Assembly (NCBI GenBank): GCA_035079385.1
Contig: JAVHKY010000009.1
Coordinates: 2,046,001 to 2,110,000 of the forward strand
DNA: 64,000 nucleotides
DNA from: Aspidiotus rigidus
Taxonomy: Eukaryota > Arthropoda > Insecta > Hemiptera > Diaspididae
Direction of reading: 5' to 3'
Of this stretch, positions 48,460-60,590 are shown piece after piece. Every line of letters starts with the position of its first letter. Position 1 is the stretch's first letter. The position numbers and the translations under genes were made by a program. Under the pieces are notes generated by a model that was not told the DNA's origin, searched no databases, and was given only the letters and a program-made list of their open reading frames with translations.

Positions 48460-49527
48460 TAGTGAAACTCACGCCCAGTTAACGTAGGAACAAGCGAGGC
48501 GCGTGAAACAGAACCAAAATCCTCCCTTATGCGTCACATAAAACCGGTTACACGTAGATAAAACATTCGCATGATATACAAAAACGACGGTTCAAGCCCC
48601 ATGCTTTTTCAAAAATTTTTTTTTTCTTTTTTTCCTTTTTTGTTGTTTTTGCCTACTTTCCTTCATTTGAATGACAATGTTTTTGCAATTGGCTATTGAA
48701 ATTAAAGAAAAACCAAGAAATTAAAAAAGTATTCCCAATAATTTTCTCCTTCAAATTCATTCCTTCATTTTATGTGTAATTCATTTGTAACAGACACGCA
48801 TGATACACAAATTGATCAAATAGATAAAATATAAGAATTTGCAACAATTTTCTCATTCGATTTCTTTGTTTCAATTCATTTGTAAACGATCAAGCCCCAT
48901 GCTTTTTCAAAAATTATTTTTTTTCTTTTTTTGATGTATTCGTCTACTTTCCTTCGTTTCAATGACAATGTTTAAAATTGCAATTGGCTATTGAAATGAA
49001 AGAAAAACCAAGCAATTAGAAAGGCATTCCCAATAATTGTCTCCTTCGATTTCATTTCTTCGTAATTTGTAATTCACATGAAAGAAAAACCAAGAAATTA
49101 AAAAGGTTTCTCCAATAATTTTCTCCTTCGAATTCATTTCTTCGTTTTAATTCATTTGTAACACACAGGCATGATACACGAAAGTTTCACTTTCATGCTT
49201 CTTTTGACACATCTTTTTTCCCTATTCTCCTATATTACACGAGTCAAAACTTACTTACGCTGGACAGGAAGTTCAAATTTACCTTGAAGTTAACATTTAC
49301 ACAACTTCGACAATTGTCCTATTGATATGAGGGAAACATCAAAAAAATAAAAAATACGAATTTGCAACAATTTTCTCAATTCAATTCATTTTTTTTTTCA
49401 ATTCATTAGTAACAGACAGGCATGATAAACGAAGGTTACACCCTCTTTTTTCCCTCCCTTGAATTCATGCTGGTCATGAAGTTGAAATTTACGTTCGTGT
49501 ATTACTTATTGAGTTAATTATTGCGCC
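48460..49527. repeat. Inverted copy of window bases 1-689, with internal duplications
   Basis: From TAGTGAAACTCACGCCCAGT at 48460 to ATTATTGCG near 49527 this is the reverse complement of 689 down to 1. It is longer because CAAGCCCCATGCTTTTTC and its flanks occur twice (48593 and 48892) and the AACCAAGAAATTAAAAAGG block is also repeated. Non-coding. Confidence 0.85.
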
Positions 49528-49919
49528 AGCGTGAGTGGAGAGTAAATCACAATGAATACTGAATTTTCTTTTGTTCCATTCATTTTTCTTCCTATTTTCC
49601 TACGTTTTTTGACAATTCTCCTGTTAATATGAGGGAAAATTAATTGAAAAAAACAAAAAAATTTGGCAAGAATTTTCACACTTCAATTCATTTGTTCATT
49701 TTCATTCATTTGTAACACAGTATACCGTTACATTTCCAAAAAATTACCCTGGAATACGGTGACGACACATACGCTGACGATCTGTTCTCCAGTGACGAAG
49801 ATCGATAATTCTTTTATCGTCCTTCACAACAATCATAGTGCCCATCTATACCTCCATTCGACTGAGATACAAAAGATGCAGGTTTTTACTCAAACTTCAA
49901 GTCAATTTCTGTGCAAAAA

Positions 49920-51090
49920 GTAGTCATTAGTGCTGTCGTGATTCACCTACCACACACCATTGACAAAGAAACTATCTATTCTTTCATATTATAGATCACA
50001 TTTTTAGTATTAATCCATCTCCGAAGGCTTCAGCAGTATGCCAAGGTTTCCATCAAATCAGGGGAGAACCAAAAAAAAAAAAAAATAAAGAAATTGCTAC
50101 AATTCTTTCTTCTCACTCGTTTCTTCATTTCAATTCATCAAATTCAGGCTTTTCGTGATTGACCAACTTACCATACACCATTGACAGAGAGACTATCGAT
50201 TTCGGAGAAACTATCGATTTTTTTGTATCTAAAAGATTCAGCAATATGCCAACGTCTCCACCAAATCAAGGGAACAACCAAATAAAAGATAATAAATGGC
50301 AACAATTCTTCCCACAAATCATATTCTTAGTACATCAGAGTAAGATGCACTATTTCATTAAAAGGTCATCATTAGTGCTAAATCGTGATTCACCTACAAT
50401 ACACCATTGACGGACAAACTATCGATTTTTCCGTGTAGATGACATTTTCAGTATTAATCCATCTCCGACGGCTTAAGCAATATCCCCAATGTTTCCATCA
50501 AATCAGGGGAGAACCAAAAAAAAAAAAAAATAAAGAAATTGCTACAATTCTTTCTTCTCACTCGTTTCTTCATTTCAATTCATCAAATTCAGGCTTTTCG
50601 TGATTGACCAACTTACCATACACCATTGACAGAGAGACTATCGATTTCGGAGAAACTATCGATTTTTTTGTATCTAAAAGATTCAGCAATATGCCAACGT
50701 CTCCACCAAATCAAGGGAACAACCAAATAAAAGATAATAAATGGCAACAATTCTTCCCACAAATCATATTCTTAGTACATCAGAGTAAGATGCACTATTT
50801 CATTAAAAGGTCATCATTAGTGCTAAATCGTGATTCACCTACAATACACCATTGACGGACAAACTATCGATTTTTCCGTGTAGATGACATTTTCAGTATT
50901 AATCCATCTCCGACGGCTTAAGCAATATCCCCAATGTTTCCATCAAATCAGGGGAAGAATCAAAAAAAAAAAAAAAGAAGAAGTAAATGGCAACAATTCT
51001 TTGTACGAATCACATTTTCAGTGCATCACAGTAATGCACTATTTCATCAAAATGCTATGCCAAACGTTTCAATCACATCAAGGCTAAAAC
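49920..51090. repeat. 445-bp tandem repeat
   Basis: 50051-50495 and 50496-50940 are tandem copies with an exact 445-bp offset, apparently identical, including the poly-A run. Partial, more diverged units flank them (about 49920-50050 and 50941-51090), so this is a small satellite array. The 83-codon frame present in each copy is not a convincing gene. Confidence 0.85.
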
Positions 51091-51462
51091 CATAAATAAA
51101 AAAGAACAATTGCAACGATTTTGTAATTTCAACGTGCAGTCATATCTCCATCATTCTAATCAAAAAAAGAGAAAAACTACGAACAATTTCTCGTTTTATA
51201 TTACAGCATTCACTTCCTTCAATTCGCATTATAATTGAACTCATTCAGGTACTCGTACATCTTCTAACACATTCTTTTACATAATTTCTCGTTTCCTTTA
51301 CAAAATACGTTCATTTCATGATTTCACCTAAATGAGCAGTTCTTTCAAAGGCATGTTTCAGTACAGAAAAGGACACAAAACCGATTACACTTGTGCACGT
51401 GTACAAAACGTGAATTGTCATCCTTCTTTCCCATATGAAGGAGAAATATTACCTACCCTTGA

Positions 51463-51615
51463 AGCGGCGATCAGTGGTCGAGCGGTCAGAGGCGCGGCTG
51501 CAACACACCGACATCGTTGTCGCGTCTTCAAAGTCCGCCTCTCACGCTGAACACGCGGGCGACTTGCGAGTTTCACTAAATTAATATGGAGTTTCGATAA
51601 AAATTGTAACTAGGC
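51463..51615 (+). repeat. tRNA-related SINE head, Ser/Leu-like
   Basis: AGTGGTCGAGCGGTCAGAGG at 51472 is an excellent A box / D-arm of tRNA-Ser or tRNA-Leu type. A weak B box (GTCTTCAAAGTCC) follows about 45 nt later, so it will not fold as a full tRNA gene. The tail GAGTTTCACTAAATTAATAT then GGAGTTTCGATAAAAATTGT matches 679-715. It is likely a SINE. Confidence 0.5.
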
Positions 51616-52451
51616 AACATTAAAAATTTATTAAAAATTGCTGAAGTGAGATAGGTTGTATCTAGAAGTATTTTTTACGCTGATTTCAGAACCGTTTTCC
51701 CTTTTTTGGTAGGAGGTCGCATTTTCTTATTATCACTTTGTTTAGTTGCCGCGCATTGTCGCGTAATATTTACTACATAGCTTAAGGACAAAAGAGAGTT
51801 GGGGTACTCGCAATACAGACTCTTATTTTAGGCAGAAAATGAAAACCAATTATTATGAAATCAAATATGGGTAAAACCCGATTTGCACTGAATACCAATT
51901 CCTATGAGCTCTAGACACTTAAAGGCTGTCTTGCAGCAAAAATGGACCAATTGATCTATATTTTTCCAGTTGCAAATGGATGGACAGTAGGTAAAAAACT
52001 TACAGCTTATTTTGTGAACTGCTCGGGATAGCCTCAACTGTGTTAATGGAGACCAACAGGGAACCTGTTTCATGAGGGTTTCTTTGTTTACACTTTTTCT
52101 AGATACAGATTAAACTTCCCGTATCAGACATAAAGTCGATTTTTTTTCTAAATCCCACTCCCATCTTCTATAGTTCCGAGGTTGAACTCAATATTTGAAG
52201 TTTTTCCGTCCCACTCTTATCATATGATGGCTTGGAGGTCAAAATTTTTCCAAGTCCCCCGTTTTACCGGGACCACCAGCGCCCGTCTCATCAAAAAAAG
52301 GTACCTGCACACAACTCTCTGCTGTATTTCTTTCGTACGCTGACATCCTGTATTCTTGGAAACCAGATTTTGGCGCTACCTTCTGAATTGCAGCACCTTA
52401 GAGGTGTTAAGTGTTATTTTTATTTTCTTAACGTTAGCGGAAGGACGGAAA
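51616..52451. other. No gene seen
   Basis: Non-coding. It includes another copy of the CAACAGGGAACCTGTTTCAT phrase near 52055. Confidence 0.45.
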
Positions 52452-53581
52452 TCTTTTAATGTATAAAGTAGAATGTTGGTCTGTCTGTATGATGTTTGTA
52501 CACTATGCCTGTTACTTGAACGCTTTTACGTATTGACTCGGAATATTTTTTGAGAATTTTCTTTTTATGTGGGCCAAAGTTTAGATCAACTTTGAGGTTC
52601 GGGCTCCCTCCGAATGGAGCAATGAGCCCCCTCCCCCCCCCCCAAAAAAAAAACCGGAAAAAACTGTTTCTCACTGTAGGTATGCGTTAATCCAAATGTT
52701 TAAACGCGTTGAGTGTCGCAGTTTTAAAAATTCAATTATCGTAATCACTCGAATTTTACCCATTTTTAAGAAAAATTGAAGAGAACAAAAGTTGTAGCCC
52801 GTGTGCAGAACATGAAAATTTCAAATATTGAGTTCTACCCCGGAGCTATAGGAGATAGAAGTGGGATATGGAAAAATTTCAACTCTCAAATTATATATGA
52901 TGGGAGAGGGGTATCGAAAATTTCAAATATTGAGCTGTATCTGATAGGAAAGGGGGAAAGGGAGGACTTGGAGAAATATGGACTTTCGAACTTGAACTTG
53001 CACGGTAATGAGGAACAAAGTTTTATCTTTATTCAGAAAAAGTATACACAAAGAAACTCCCATAAAACAGGTTCCCTGTTGGCCTCGATTAAAACTTAAT
53101 GAAGGCAATACCCCGAGCAGTTAACGAAATAAGCTGCAAGTTTTCGTCGTCAGATTTGTCAGATTTTGAAACTACCTAAGAAAAGGTACTGGTTTCGAGA
53201 GAGAATTGTGAACATTATATCCGGTTTCTCATACAGGAAACGACTGAGTGCGTCTCATGTGTCTACAAATATATAAACTGATGTAATGCGTCAGGAGTCT
53301 GACAGGCTTTTTACCTACTAATTGTTAAAGAAACGAATTACTGAATTCCCGCACAAAATAACGTCCAAAGATTTTTAATAAATGTAATGAACGTTTTCGG
53401 TTTTCGCCATAATCGGATTACAAAACACAAGTACACCCATTTGCTTAGACATTGCGACTGGCAAAATATAGATGAATCAGTCCTTTTTTGCTGCAATACA
53501 GCCTGGACGTGTCACGTTAGCTCTTACCGTTAAAATCTAAATGTCTACAAAACACAGGTGTCCACTGCTGTCAACCGCTAG
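52452..53581 (+). mobile_element. Non-autonomous Helitron-like element, copy 2
   Basis: It starts TCTTTTAATGTATAAAGTAG after an A and ends CTGCTGTCAACCGCTAG before a T. Internal blocks match copy 1, for example GCGCAGTTTTAAAAATTNAATTATCGT-like sequence and TGAAGAGAACAAAAGTTGTA. The terminal hairpin is lost. No coding sequence. Confidence 0.6.
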
Positions 53582-53619
53582 TTTATTTATGTATACATTT
53601 GTTTGCCTATTAATTCATG

Positions 53620-54345
53620 AGTTCTTTTTGTCCGCAGAACTCCTCCAAAAAAACTGGATGAATTTTTTTGAAACTTAAAAAGATTACAGTGTTATATTAG
53701 AAGATGTGTACCTGCAATTTTTTTGAGTAACGGATGAGTAGTTCTCGAAATATACTTAATTTTTGAAAAAATTCCACATTACTAGAACTTCGAGATTATT
53801 GGATAGATGTTCTCAAAATGCGATCAAGTTGTAGTTTTATGTTATATAATTGTATGAAATTACTCACCTACAATTTGTTTGAGAATTGGATAGATAGTTC
53901 TTGAGGTATACTCAATTTTCGGATTCGACTTCGTTTGTTAATGCATTTGGAGAGATCGGAGCGTGAGGGAAGGAATTAAGGGTTGACTAATGGGTGATTG
54001 GTTGCTTGTTTGGCGTCAATATCGATTGTTTTCGTTTTTCGGAATGTCCTTGTCTCTTACCGACTTTTCTAACTCGAAATGTGATGTGTTACGAGTACAT
54101 CTATAGTAAAGTTGATAGGGATAGGAAGCCGTGAACTTTCTCGACGTTTTGGGGTCCTGGATCACTTTTAGGTTGAAATACTTCTATGTTTCCTTCCCTT
54201 ATACATATGTATAGGCCTATATTTAGGCTTGTAAGATTTTTTGTGTCCGCGGATCTTCTCCAAAACTACTGGACGGATTTTCCAGAAACTTAGGCATGTT
54301 TCAGTCTCAAATCTGAAGATGTGCAGCCACAATTTGTTTGAGGAT
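53620..54345. repeat. Two direct copies of a dispersed repeat
   Basis: 53630-53760 (CTCCAAAAAAACTGGATGAA, later GAAGATGTGTACCTGCAATT) and 54240-54345 (CTCCAAAACTACTGGACGGA, later GAAGATGTGCAGCCACAATT) are diverged direct copies. The sequence around 54050-54140 resembles 48300-48385. Confidence 0.55.
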
Positions 54346-54420
54346 CGGATGAGTTTAATTGATATTGGTTCATCAAAGCGTTTCCACTTGAGTTCATACG
54401 ATTCTGTAGGTTGCAAATAA

Positions 54421-55285
54421 TCACCTAGTATAAATGAAATAGAATGTTCGTCTGTCTGTATGTATATAATTCTATAACTTTTAAACGCTTTTACCTATCG
54501 ACTTAGAACTTTTTTTTCTAATTTATTTTTATTCGGGTAAGGTTTTTGAATAAATTTCGAGTATATAGCTTTCTCGGGATGGAATCATGAGCGAAAAAAT
54601 TGCGGGAAAACGAGGATTATTGACGTAGTAGAACTGCCTCTGACTGTACGTCTTATTCCAAGCCTTCAAACACGTTGGAGCGTTGCAGCTCTAAAAATTC
54701 AATCATCGTGATAACTCAATTTTACTCATTTTTATGAAAAATTGAAGAGAACAAGATTTTAGCTCCTGTAAATACCTTTAGAATGAACTCAAGTTGAGAT
54801 TTTAAAGAGGAAATTAATTGGTAACTATTTCTATTTCGGCTGGTGCGTATTCAACATTATTGTGGTCACACAGAGAGAGAATAATTAAACTGGTTGCTCT
54901 CTATGAATTCAGAAAAATTATTCAAGTTCTACAATGTATCTCCGTGAAAAATTTAAGTGATTAAAAATTGTAGCCCCTGTAAATTCCTTTCGAATTAATT
55001 CAATTTTAGAGAAGTTTATTCCAAACAATTTCTCGAAAATTCTCCCTACAACTATGAGTCGGCTGAATTTTGTAGTCAGATTTCAAAACCACCGAAGAAA
55101 AGGTACCGGGTTCGAGAGAGAAATGTGAAAATCACTTCCGGTTAGTCTTACAGGAAACGACTGAGTGCGTGTTATGCGTCTAAACAGACTGATGTAATGC
55201 GTTAGGGGTATAGTTGGTTTTTTATCTACGGTTCATCCATTTTTTAATCATTGCGACTGGCTTAATATCGATGAATTATTTGAAA
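54421..55285 (+). mobile_element. Truncated Helitron-like element, copy 3
   Basis: TCACCTAGTATAAATGAAAT at 54421 follows an A. The AGAATGTTCGTCTGTCTGTA and ACTTTTAAACGCTTTTACCT blocks match copies 1 and 2. Similarity continues to GCGACTGGCTTAATATCGAT near 55254 and then stops, so the 3' end is missing. Confidence 0.55.
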
Positions 55286-56582
55286 GGAATTCCACGACAC
55301 TTATTTTGGAGAAAAAACACATCTTAATAGGTAACTTACTAGCAAATACGATAAAACGTACGTAAACTTAAATTTTGAAGGTATATTCACTCGTGTGCGT
55401 AAATCTTTGCGTAAACTACCTAATTAATATTTATACATGCGACACCGTATCCTACAGAAAATCTAATATGTTTCACTTTTTGGCTGCATGAAGGACGGTT
55501 TAACCTGAAGGACCAGGAACTTTGTAATGAATCTGACATAACTTGATAGCTCAAATTTATAATTTTCTGAAGGAATCGTTAACTAGAAATCGGTAATGTG
55601 AACACAAAAGCGAAGGCAATGCAACAAATAGCGCAATCATCTGTTCGTAACTTAAATAACACTACTATGGGCGTAAGCTAAAAACGAGAATCTCGCAGAG
55701 AATTCGAAAATGCTCTTCTCACCTCAATCAGACAACATCTGATCTTTCCAGATACGCGTAACATCCAATCATTTGCATCTTCTGCAATTATACGGAGACC
55801 ACTGAACCTTACGCCGCTTCGTTTGAAAGATGAATGAACTACATCTCAGCCATGTAACGTTGCCGCGATTTCACAACAATTCAAACAATGACTTAATTTC
55901 ATTGATACACTAATCTCATTTTACAACGCCATCAGATCTGTACTCCTACATATCAATAAAAATACTTAAGATAATTACACTACAGCACGATTACACCCTA
56001 AGAATGCGTGGTAAGAAAATATAACTAACTAATAATGTTCTGTGTTGTACACCGGTACTCCCTCTATCAATCGTAATCCAGCTCGTTTTTTTTCAAGTTG
56101 TTGAACTACCTAGATGTTTCGGATAATTATGTAAATGTACTCACGACCACTTATTGAAAACAAATAGAAAAAAAACGGAAAATGAAAGTACCTTGAGCAC
56201 TATAGATGCGGTTTATAACTTCGATGAAGTAGGAGAAACGCGAAACGCCGCGAGATAATTTGGAAGGTAAATTAATAGCCTACCTCAAAGTCCTAAAATA
56301 ACCAAACAGCATACAAGTATCAACAGACTTAAGACAAGGTGGTGTAGAATTTTTTTGACAGTGACTACTTAGAATAATATTATGGTCGGGCAAGTAATAA
56401 TTCGTATAACTAATAGTATAATAAAACTAAAAGATGATGATAATATGAGCCGAGATAGTAAAAATACGAAGAATTATTAAAGATAGGTACTCGAATTATT
56501 AATGCAGCACTGCAGCAGTCAATCATTGTCGGACTTTCTCACTTGAAACGATCACTCGATCAGAGATGATAATAATGTAATT
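55286..56582. other. No gene seen
   Basis: AT-rich; no coding or repeat structure that I can support. Confidence 0.45.
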
Positions 56583-57109
56583 CAAGAGGGGGCGCAAATC
56601 ATTCATTTTCGAATCGAATCATGATTTAAAATCCTTTTTTGATGATTCGTGATACGGATTCGAATCATTTCAATAACTGGAAAATGATTTATGACTTGTG
56701 ATTCGAATCAATTCCTGATCAGTCGAATAATTTTCGAATATTTTTCGAATCTTTCGCGAATCAAACAGAAATCCGCCGTTCAAAATAGAATGAATGTATC
56801 TGCATATTTACGCCTAAAATTGCAAACAAATTTTTAAACGTGATTTGAAAGAGATTCGATTCAAATCCTTTTCCAATCCAAAAATCTTTTGAAATGATTT
56901 GATATGGATTTGAATCGAATCTTTTTCAAATCACAGATCATTTTCTCCAGGTGATTCGGATTTGATTCGAAATTGATTCAACTCATTTTCATGGTGATTG
57001 ATTCAGAATCATTTACTTCTGAACGATTTATGATTCGTCATTCGAATCTTTAAGAAAAGCGACTGATTCGTGATTCGAATCACTTTTTGATGATTCGCGC
57101 CCACTCTTG
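56583..57109. mobile_element. MITE built from GATTCGAATC words
   Basis: The ends CAAGAGGGGGCGCAAATCAT (56583) and ATGATTCGCGCCCACTCTTG (ending 57109) form an inverted repeat with few mismatches. The CAAGAG-GGG start resembles the hAT MITE at 32302. The interior holds many GATTCGAATC / GATTTGAATCGAATC words, each itself palindromic. A clean target duplication is not visible (ATGTAATT against TATGTATC). Non-coding. Confidence 0.6.
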
Positions 57110-57127
57110 TATGTATCGATAGGATGG

Positions 57128-57703
57128 CTATCAATAAACCGAGTTTTTCGTTCGATGTAAACAGAGTCAGAATGATGCGGATCCCGAAAAGGAAAAATCA
57201 AGTGGTGGGTGGATGGGTCCATAAAGATCGTACACCACCACCACCTACCACCACTTGATTTTTCAGGCTCCGCATTTGTTTACGTCGATCAAACGAGAAT
57301 AGACTAAATCGCCGTGACGTCATTCATGAACATTTACTGATAACAGGAATCGAGAGAATGCGATAGTATACTGTATCAGTTCAAAGTAGGATATCGATTC
57401 CCATAAGAATACACAGGGATCATTTCGATCATACGCTCAAATTAAAAAATTGGAAATAAGTAAGCAATTACGTGTTTATATTTAGAATCAGGAAGTTCTC
57501 ATGTCTTTGAAAATGTACCTGCGGTTCTTAACTTATTTCTTGTTTTCAAATCTGAACGTAAAATCAAAACGTTCCCGTGTATTTCTTATGGAGCATTTTT
57601 TTTGTTTTGAACTTACGCGTAAGTTGGGGTCAGTCATTGCGGAGCAAACATCGCCTTGTTATCAGTGAATGCCCGTGAATGACGTCACGGCGATTTAGTC
57701 TAT
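57128..57703. repeat. Nested inverted repeats
   Basis: The inner pair is AAAAATCAAGTGGTGG near 57192 and CCACCACTTGATTTTT near 57249. The outer pair is CTAAATCGCCGTGACGTCAT near 57305 and its inverse ending near 57702. Two partly independent foldbacks share the region. No coding sequence. Confidence 0.55.
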
Positions 57704-57960
57704 TACCTCTGGCTCTAGCGCCTTAATTATAGTGCGATTGCAGTAGCAAAAGTACCCAAAATACTTCCAATCGCAAATTTGCTCCTCATAAAACCACATA
57801 GGAAGCAGACCAATCATATGGTATTAATTAAAATTGAGAAAGAATTGAGGTGTTAAAAGTTCAATTTTGGAGCGTGGAAAGTGGCGCTCCTAGCAGAGCC
57901 TGTCAAAAATACGGAGTCGAGTTTTACTAGCTCTTGAAAAACTTTCAAAAAACACGTTAA

Positions 57961-59069
57961 GGGTATGCTCTACCTAGTCACTCACACACAGAAAATACAC
58001 GTGTATTACACAAAATGGTGTGTTGCGGGTAGTGATTTTTGCCCACATATAACATATCGAATAATGTACAAAATGATTCGGAACGTGGTGTAATTTATTC
58101 TTGAAGTTGAGGAAAATACGGCTAATTAGTTGACAGATCGCGAAATATTCTGAATGACCTCGAGGAAACGTTTAAACTTACGTCTGAAGGGGCCATCTTC
58201 GAATCGTTGAATTCCAATTAATGAACAAAATTAGTTTGTGTGAACCAATTAGCCGTATTTTCCTAAGTTTTGTCTACGTAAATACAAAGTTTCAAGATAT
58301 TTCATGCTTTATTTAATCAGTTATCTCGGGGCAAAAATCGCAACATGTGATACATATTTTTTGTGTGTCTACGTGTGAGTGACTAGGTAGAGCATAGCCC
58401 CGAGATAACTGATTAAATAAAGCATGAAATATCTTGAAACTTCGTATTTACGTAGACAAAACTTAGGAAAATACGGCTAATTGGTTCACACAAAGCCTCC
58501 TATAGTTAGAAGCCATGAACGTAAAATTGGCAACTGCACGACCGTGGGCCAACTTTTACATTGCTCTTATGGGGAGAAACTCTTTGAGCGTCTGTTTCTT
58601 AAGAAAAATTAAGTTTTTGAAAAAATCGAAAAGAACAAAAGTTGTAGCTTGTGAAATTTCCTTTAAATAAGGGTCAACTCGATTTTTTCATGAGAGAGGT
58701 GTTTTACATGTAAATGCGTGGGCCAAATGCGGTGTTGCCTTTCTACGTTCATGGCTTCTAACTATAGGAGGCTTCGGTTCACACGAACTAATTTTGTTCA
58801 TTAATTGGAATTCAACGATTCGAAGATGGCCCCTTCAGACGTAAGTTTAAACGTTTCCTCGAGATCATTCAGAATATTTCGCGATCTGTCAACTAATTAG
58901 CCGTATTTTCCTCAACTTCAAGAATAAATTACACCACGTTCCGAATCATTTTGTACATTATTCGATATGTTATATGTGGGCAAAAATCACTACCCGCAAC
59001 ACACCATTTTGTGTAATACACGTGTATTTTCTGTGTGTGAGTGACTAGGTGAGTAGGTAGAGCATACCC
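57961..59069. mobile_element. TTAA-flanked element with a nested palindrome and a second insertion
   Basis: The termini are GGGTATGCTCTACC (57961) and GGTAGAGCATACCC (ending 59069), and both sides carry TTAA (57957-57960, 59070-59073), the target duplication of piggyBac-type elements. The outer arms (57961-58247 and about 58777-59069) are nearly identical inverses. Inside sit a hairpin (58245-58490, arms GCCGTATTTTCCTAAGTTTT and inverse) and another inverted-repeat unit (58494-58773, ends GCCTCCTATAGTTAGAAGCC and inverse) that recurs near 62946-63320. Non-coding and non-autonomous. Confidence 0.75.
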
Positions 59070-59073
59070 TTAA

Positions 59074-59963
59074 TCGTTGATTTCCGAGTAGTATTCGATT
59101 CCTAGGGAAAAAGTTTCTGAATATATTATGGAAAGAGTAAACAATTCTCGATTTTTTCAGGGCGGTCTTTCAAGATTGAACTACAACAAAGCGAGTTATA
59201 ATTATTTTAAAATAAAAATTCTGACCGTGGTCGAAGTGCGGTACATCACCACGCTTCGTCCAGTATCCGACTTCTTTTTTTTAGAAACGTTTATAACTCG
59301 CTTTGTAGTCAACCAATCTTAATAACGAGACCTAGCTCAAAAAATATGTACAAATTCACTTTATCGCCACCAAATTGAACACAATATTTGCAAATCAACG
59401 ATTAACGTGTTTTTTTATTTTCACCAAATTGAACACAATATTTGCAGATCAACGATTGACGTGTTTTTTAATTTTTTTCCATACGAGCAGGTATATTTGT
59501 TGGCCCCCCAACGACTTTGCCGATTTTCGAATATTCCGGACTGATACTAGAGACGGCCGTGGTTTCAACTTCGGTTTGTATTATCAGGTTGAGTAACCTA
59601 TACCGGCGCCTGTACAACATTGCATTTCATTCGGGCCCAACAGCGCTAGCTTCGCTGATAACGCAACCGGGTACATAATAGACATTGGGGGTAATCGAGG
59701 TGAGCGGGTAGTAACTGTTTTCATAAAATTTCAATGTATTTCAAAACTGATAATTTCATTTGAAAGGAAATTTTATGATCAACAAATTTAGTTCTTTCAA
59801 TTTTTTCAAAAAATTGCTTCTTTCCAAAGATATTTCAAATTGAAATTACATTGAGACAAGTGCAATTTTTTCCTTCACCCCGGTTCCATTTTCGCGACTA
59901 CACCGAACCTAGCGGTTGTAGGGCCCGAATTGCTTAACGCAGTCCACATAATATTATAGTCAC
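59074..59963. other. No gene seen
   Basis: Non-coding. Two short direct copies of CACCAAATTGAACACAATAT occur at about 59368 and 59422. Confidence 0.45.
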
Positions 59964-60274
59964 GGTACACTATTCGCATGAGGACACAAAGTAGGCGCCC
60001 TCTATGAAAACTGTGGTGGCCATTTTTGGAAGCTGCCTGAAAAGGGGATGTTACAGAAAATTGTTGAAATCTTGATTTTTTCTTCTTTTAGGTTATTCTA
60101 TGAATGAAAATAATAAAAAAATGCTCTTACTACTTTTTTGTATTTTTCAATATTGACAAAGATACAGCCCGTTTTAGTTTTATACAGGTTTATGGCAATT
60201 TTTGCCGAATCCCCTTTTCGGGCACGACTCTAGCGCACCTACAGTTGTGTCCTCATGCGAATAGTCAAAGTACC
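59964..60274. mobile_element. MITE with TIRs, about 310 bp
   Basis: GGTACACTATTCGCATGAGG at 59964 is mirrored by CCTCATGCGAATAGTCAAAG then TACC ending at 60274. The inverted match covers about 35 bp with small gaps. No coding sequence. Confidence 0.6.
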
Positions 60275-60590
60275 ACCTGCGGCGACTCTTTCCCTGTCAA
60301 GTCCGAATTTTCATTTGGTACAGAGGCCCTTCCTCTCTCATTTTCCAAAACCTGACGAGTTATTATCATCTTCAGGGCGGAAAATAATCGATTGAAAAGT
60401 GATAACAGAAGCCGCTTCTATTTCTCCTACTATTATTAATGATCGCAAAATCTACGATTACAGTTTGATGTACATGAAACGCTGACCAGCACGATTTTTG
60501 GATTACAATATAATATGAGAAAGAGGGGAACTTGGAAAGGGTATTGAATATAAAACCAAGATAAAACTCTGACTTGCATGAATTCATATT

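Noticed and set aside
49920..51090. CRISPR-like array
   Set aside because: The repeat unit is 445 bp in tandem without spacers, in a eukaryotic genome.
51463..51545. Functional tRNA-Ser or tRNA-Leu gene
   Set aside because: The A box is good but the B box is degraded and no acceptor stem pairs; a SINE is more likely. Other isolated B boxes (near 1750, 26628, 31275) lack a cloverleaf too.
51332..51550. 72-codon plus-strand frame
   Set aside because: Its second half is the SINE head, so the frame is fortuitous.
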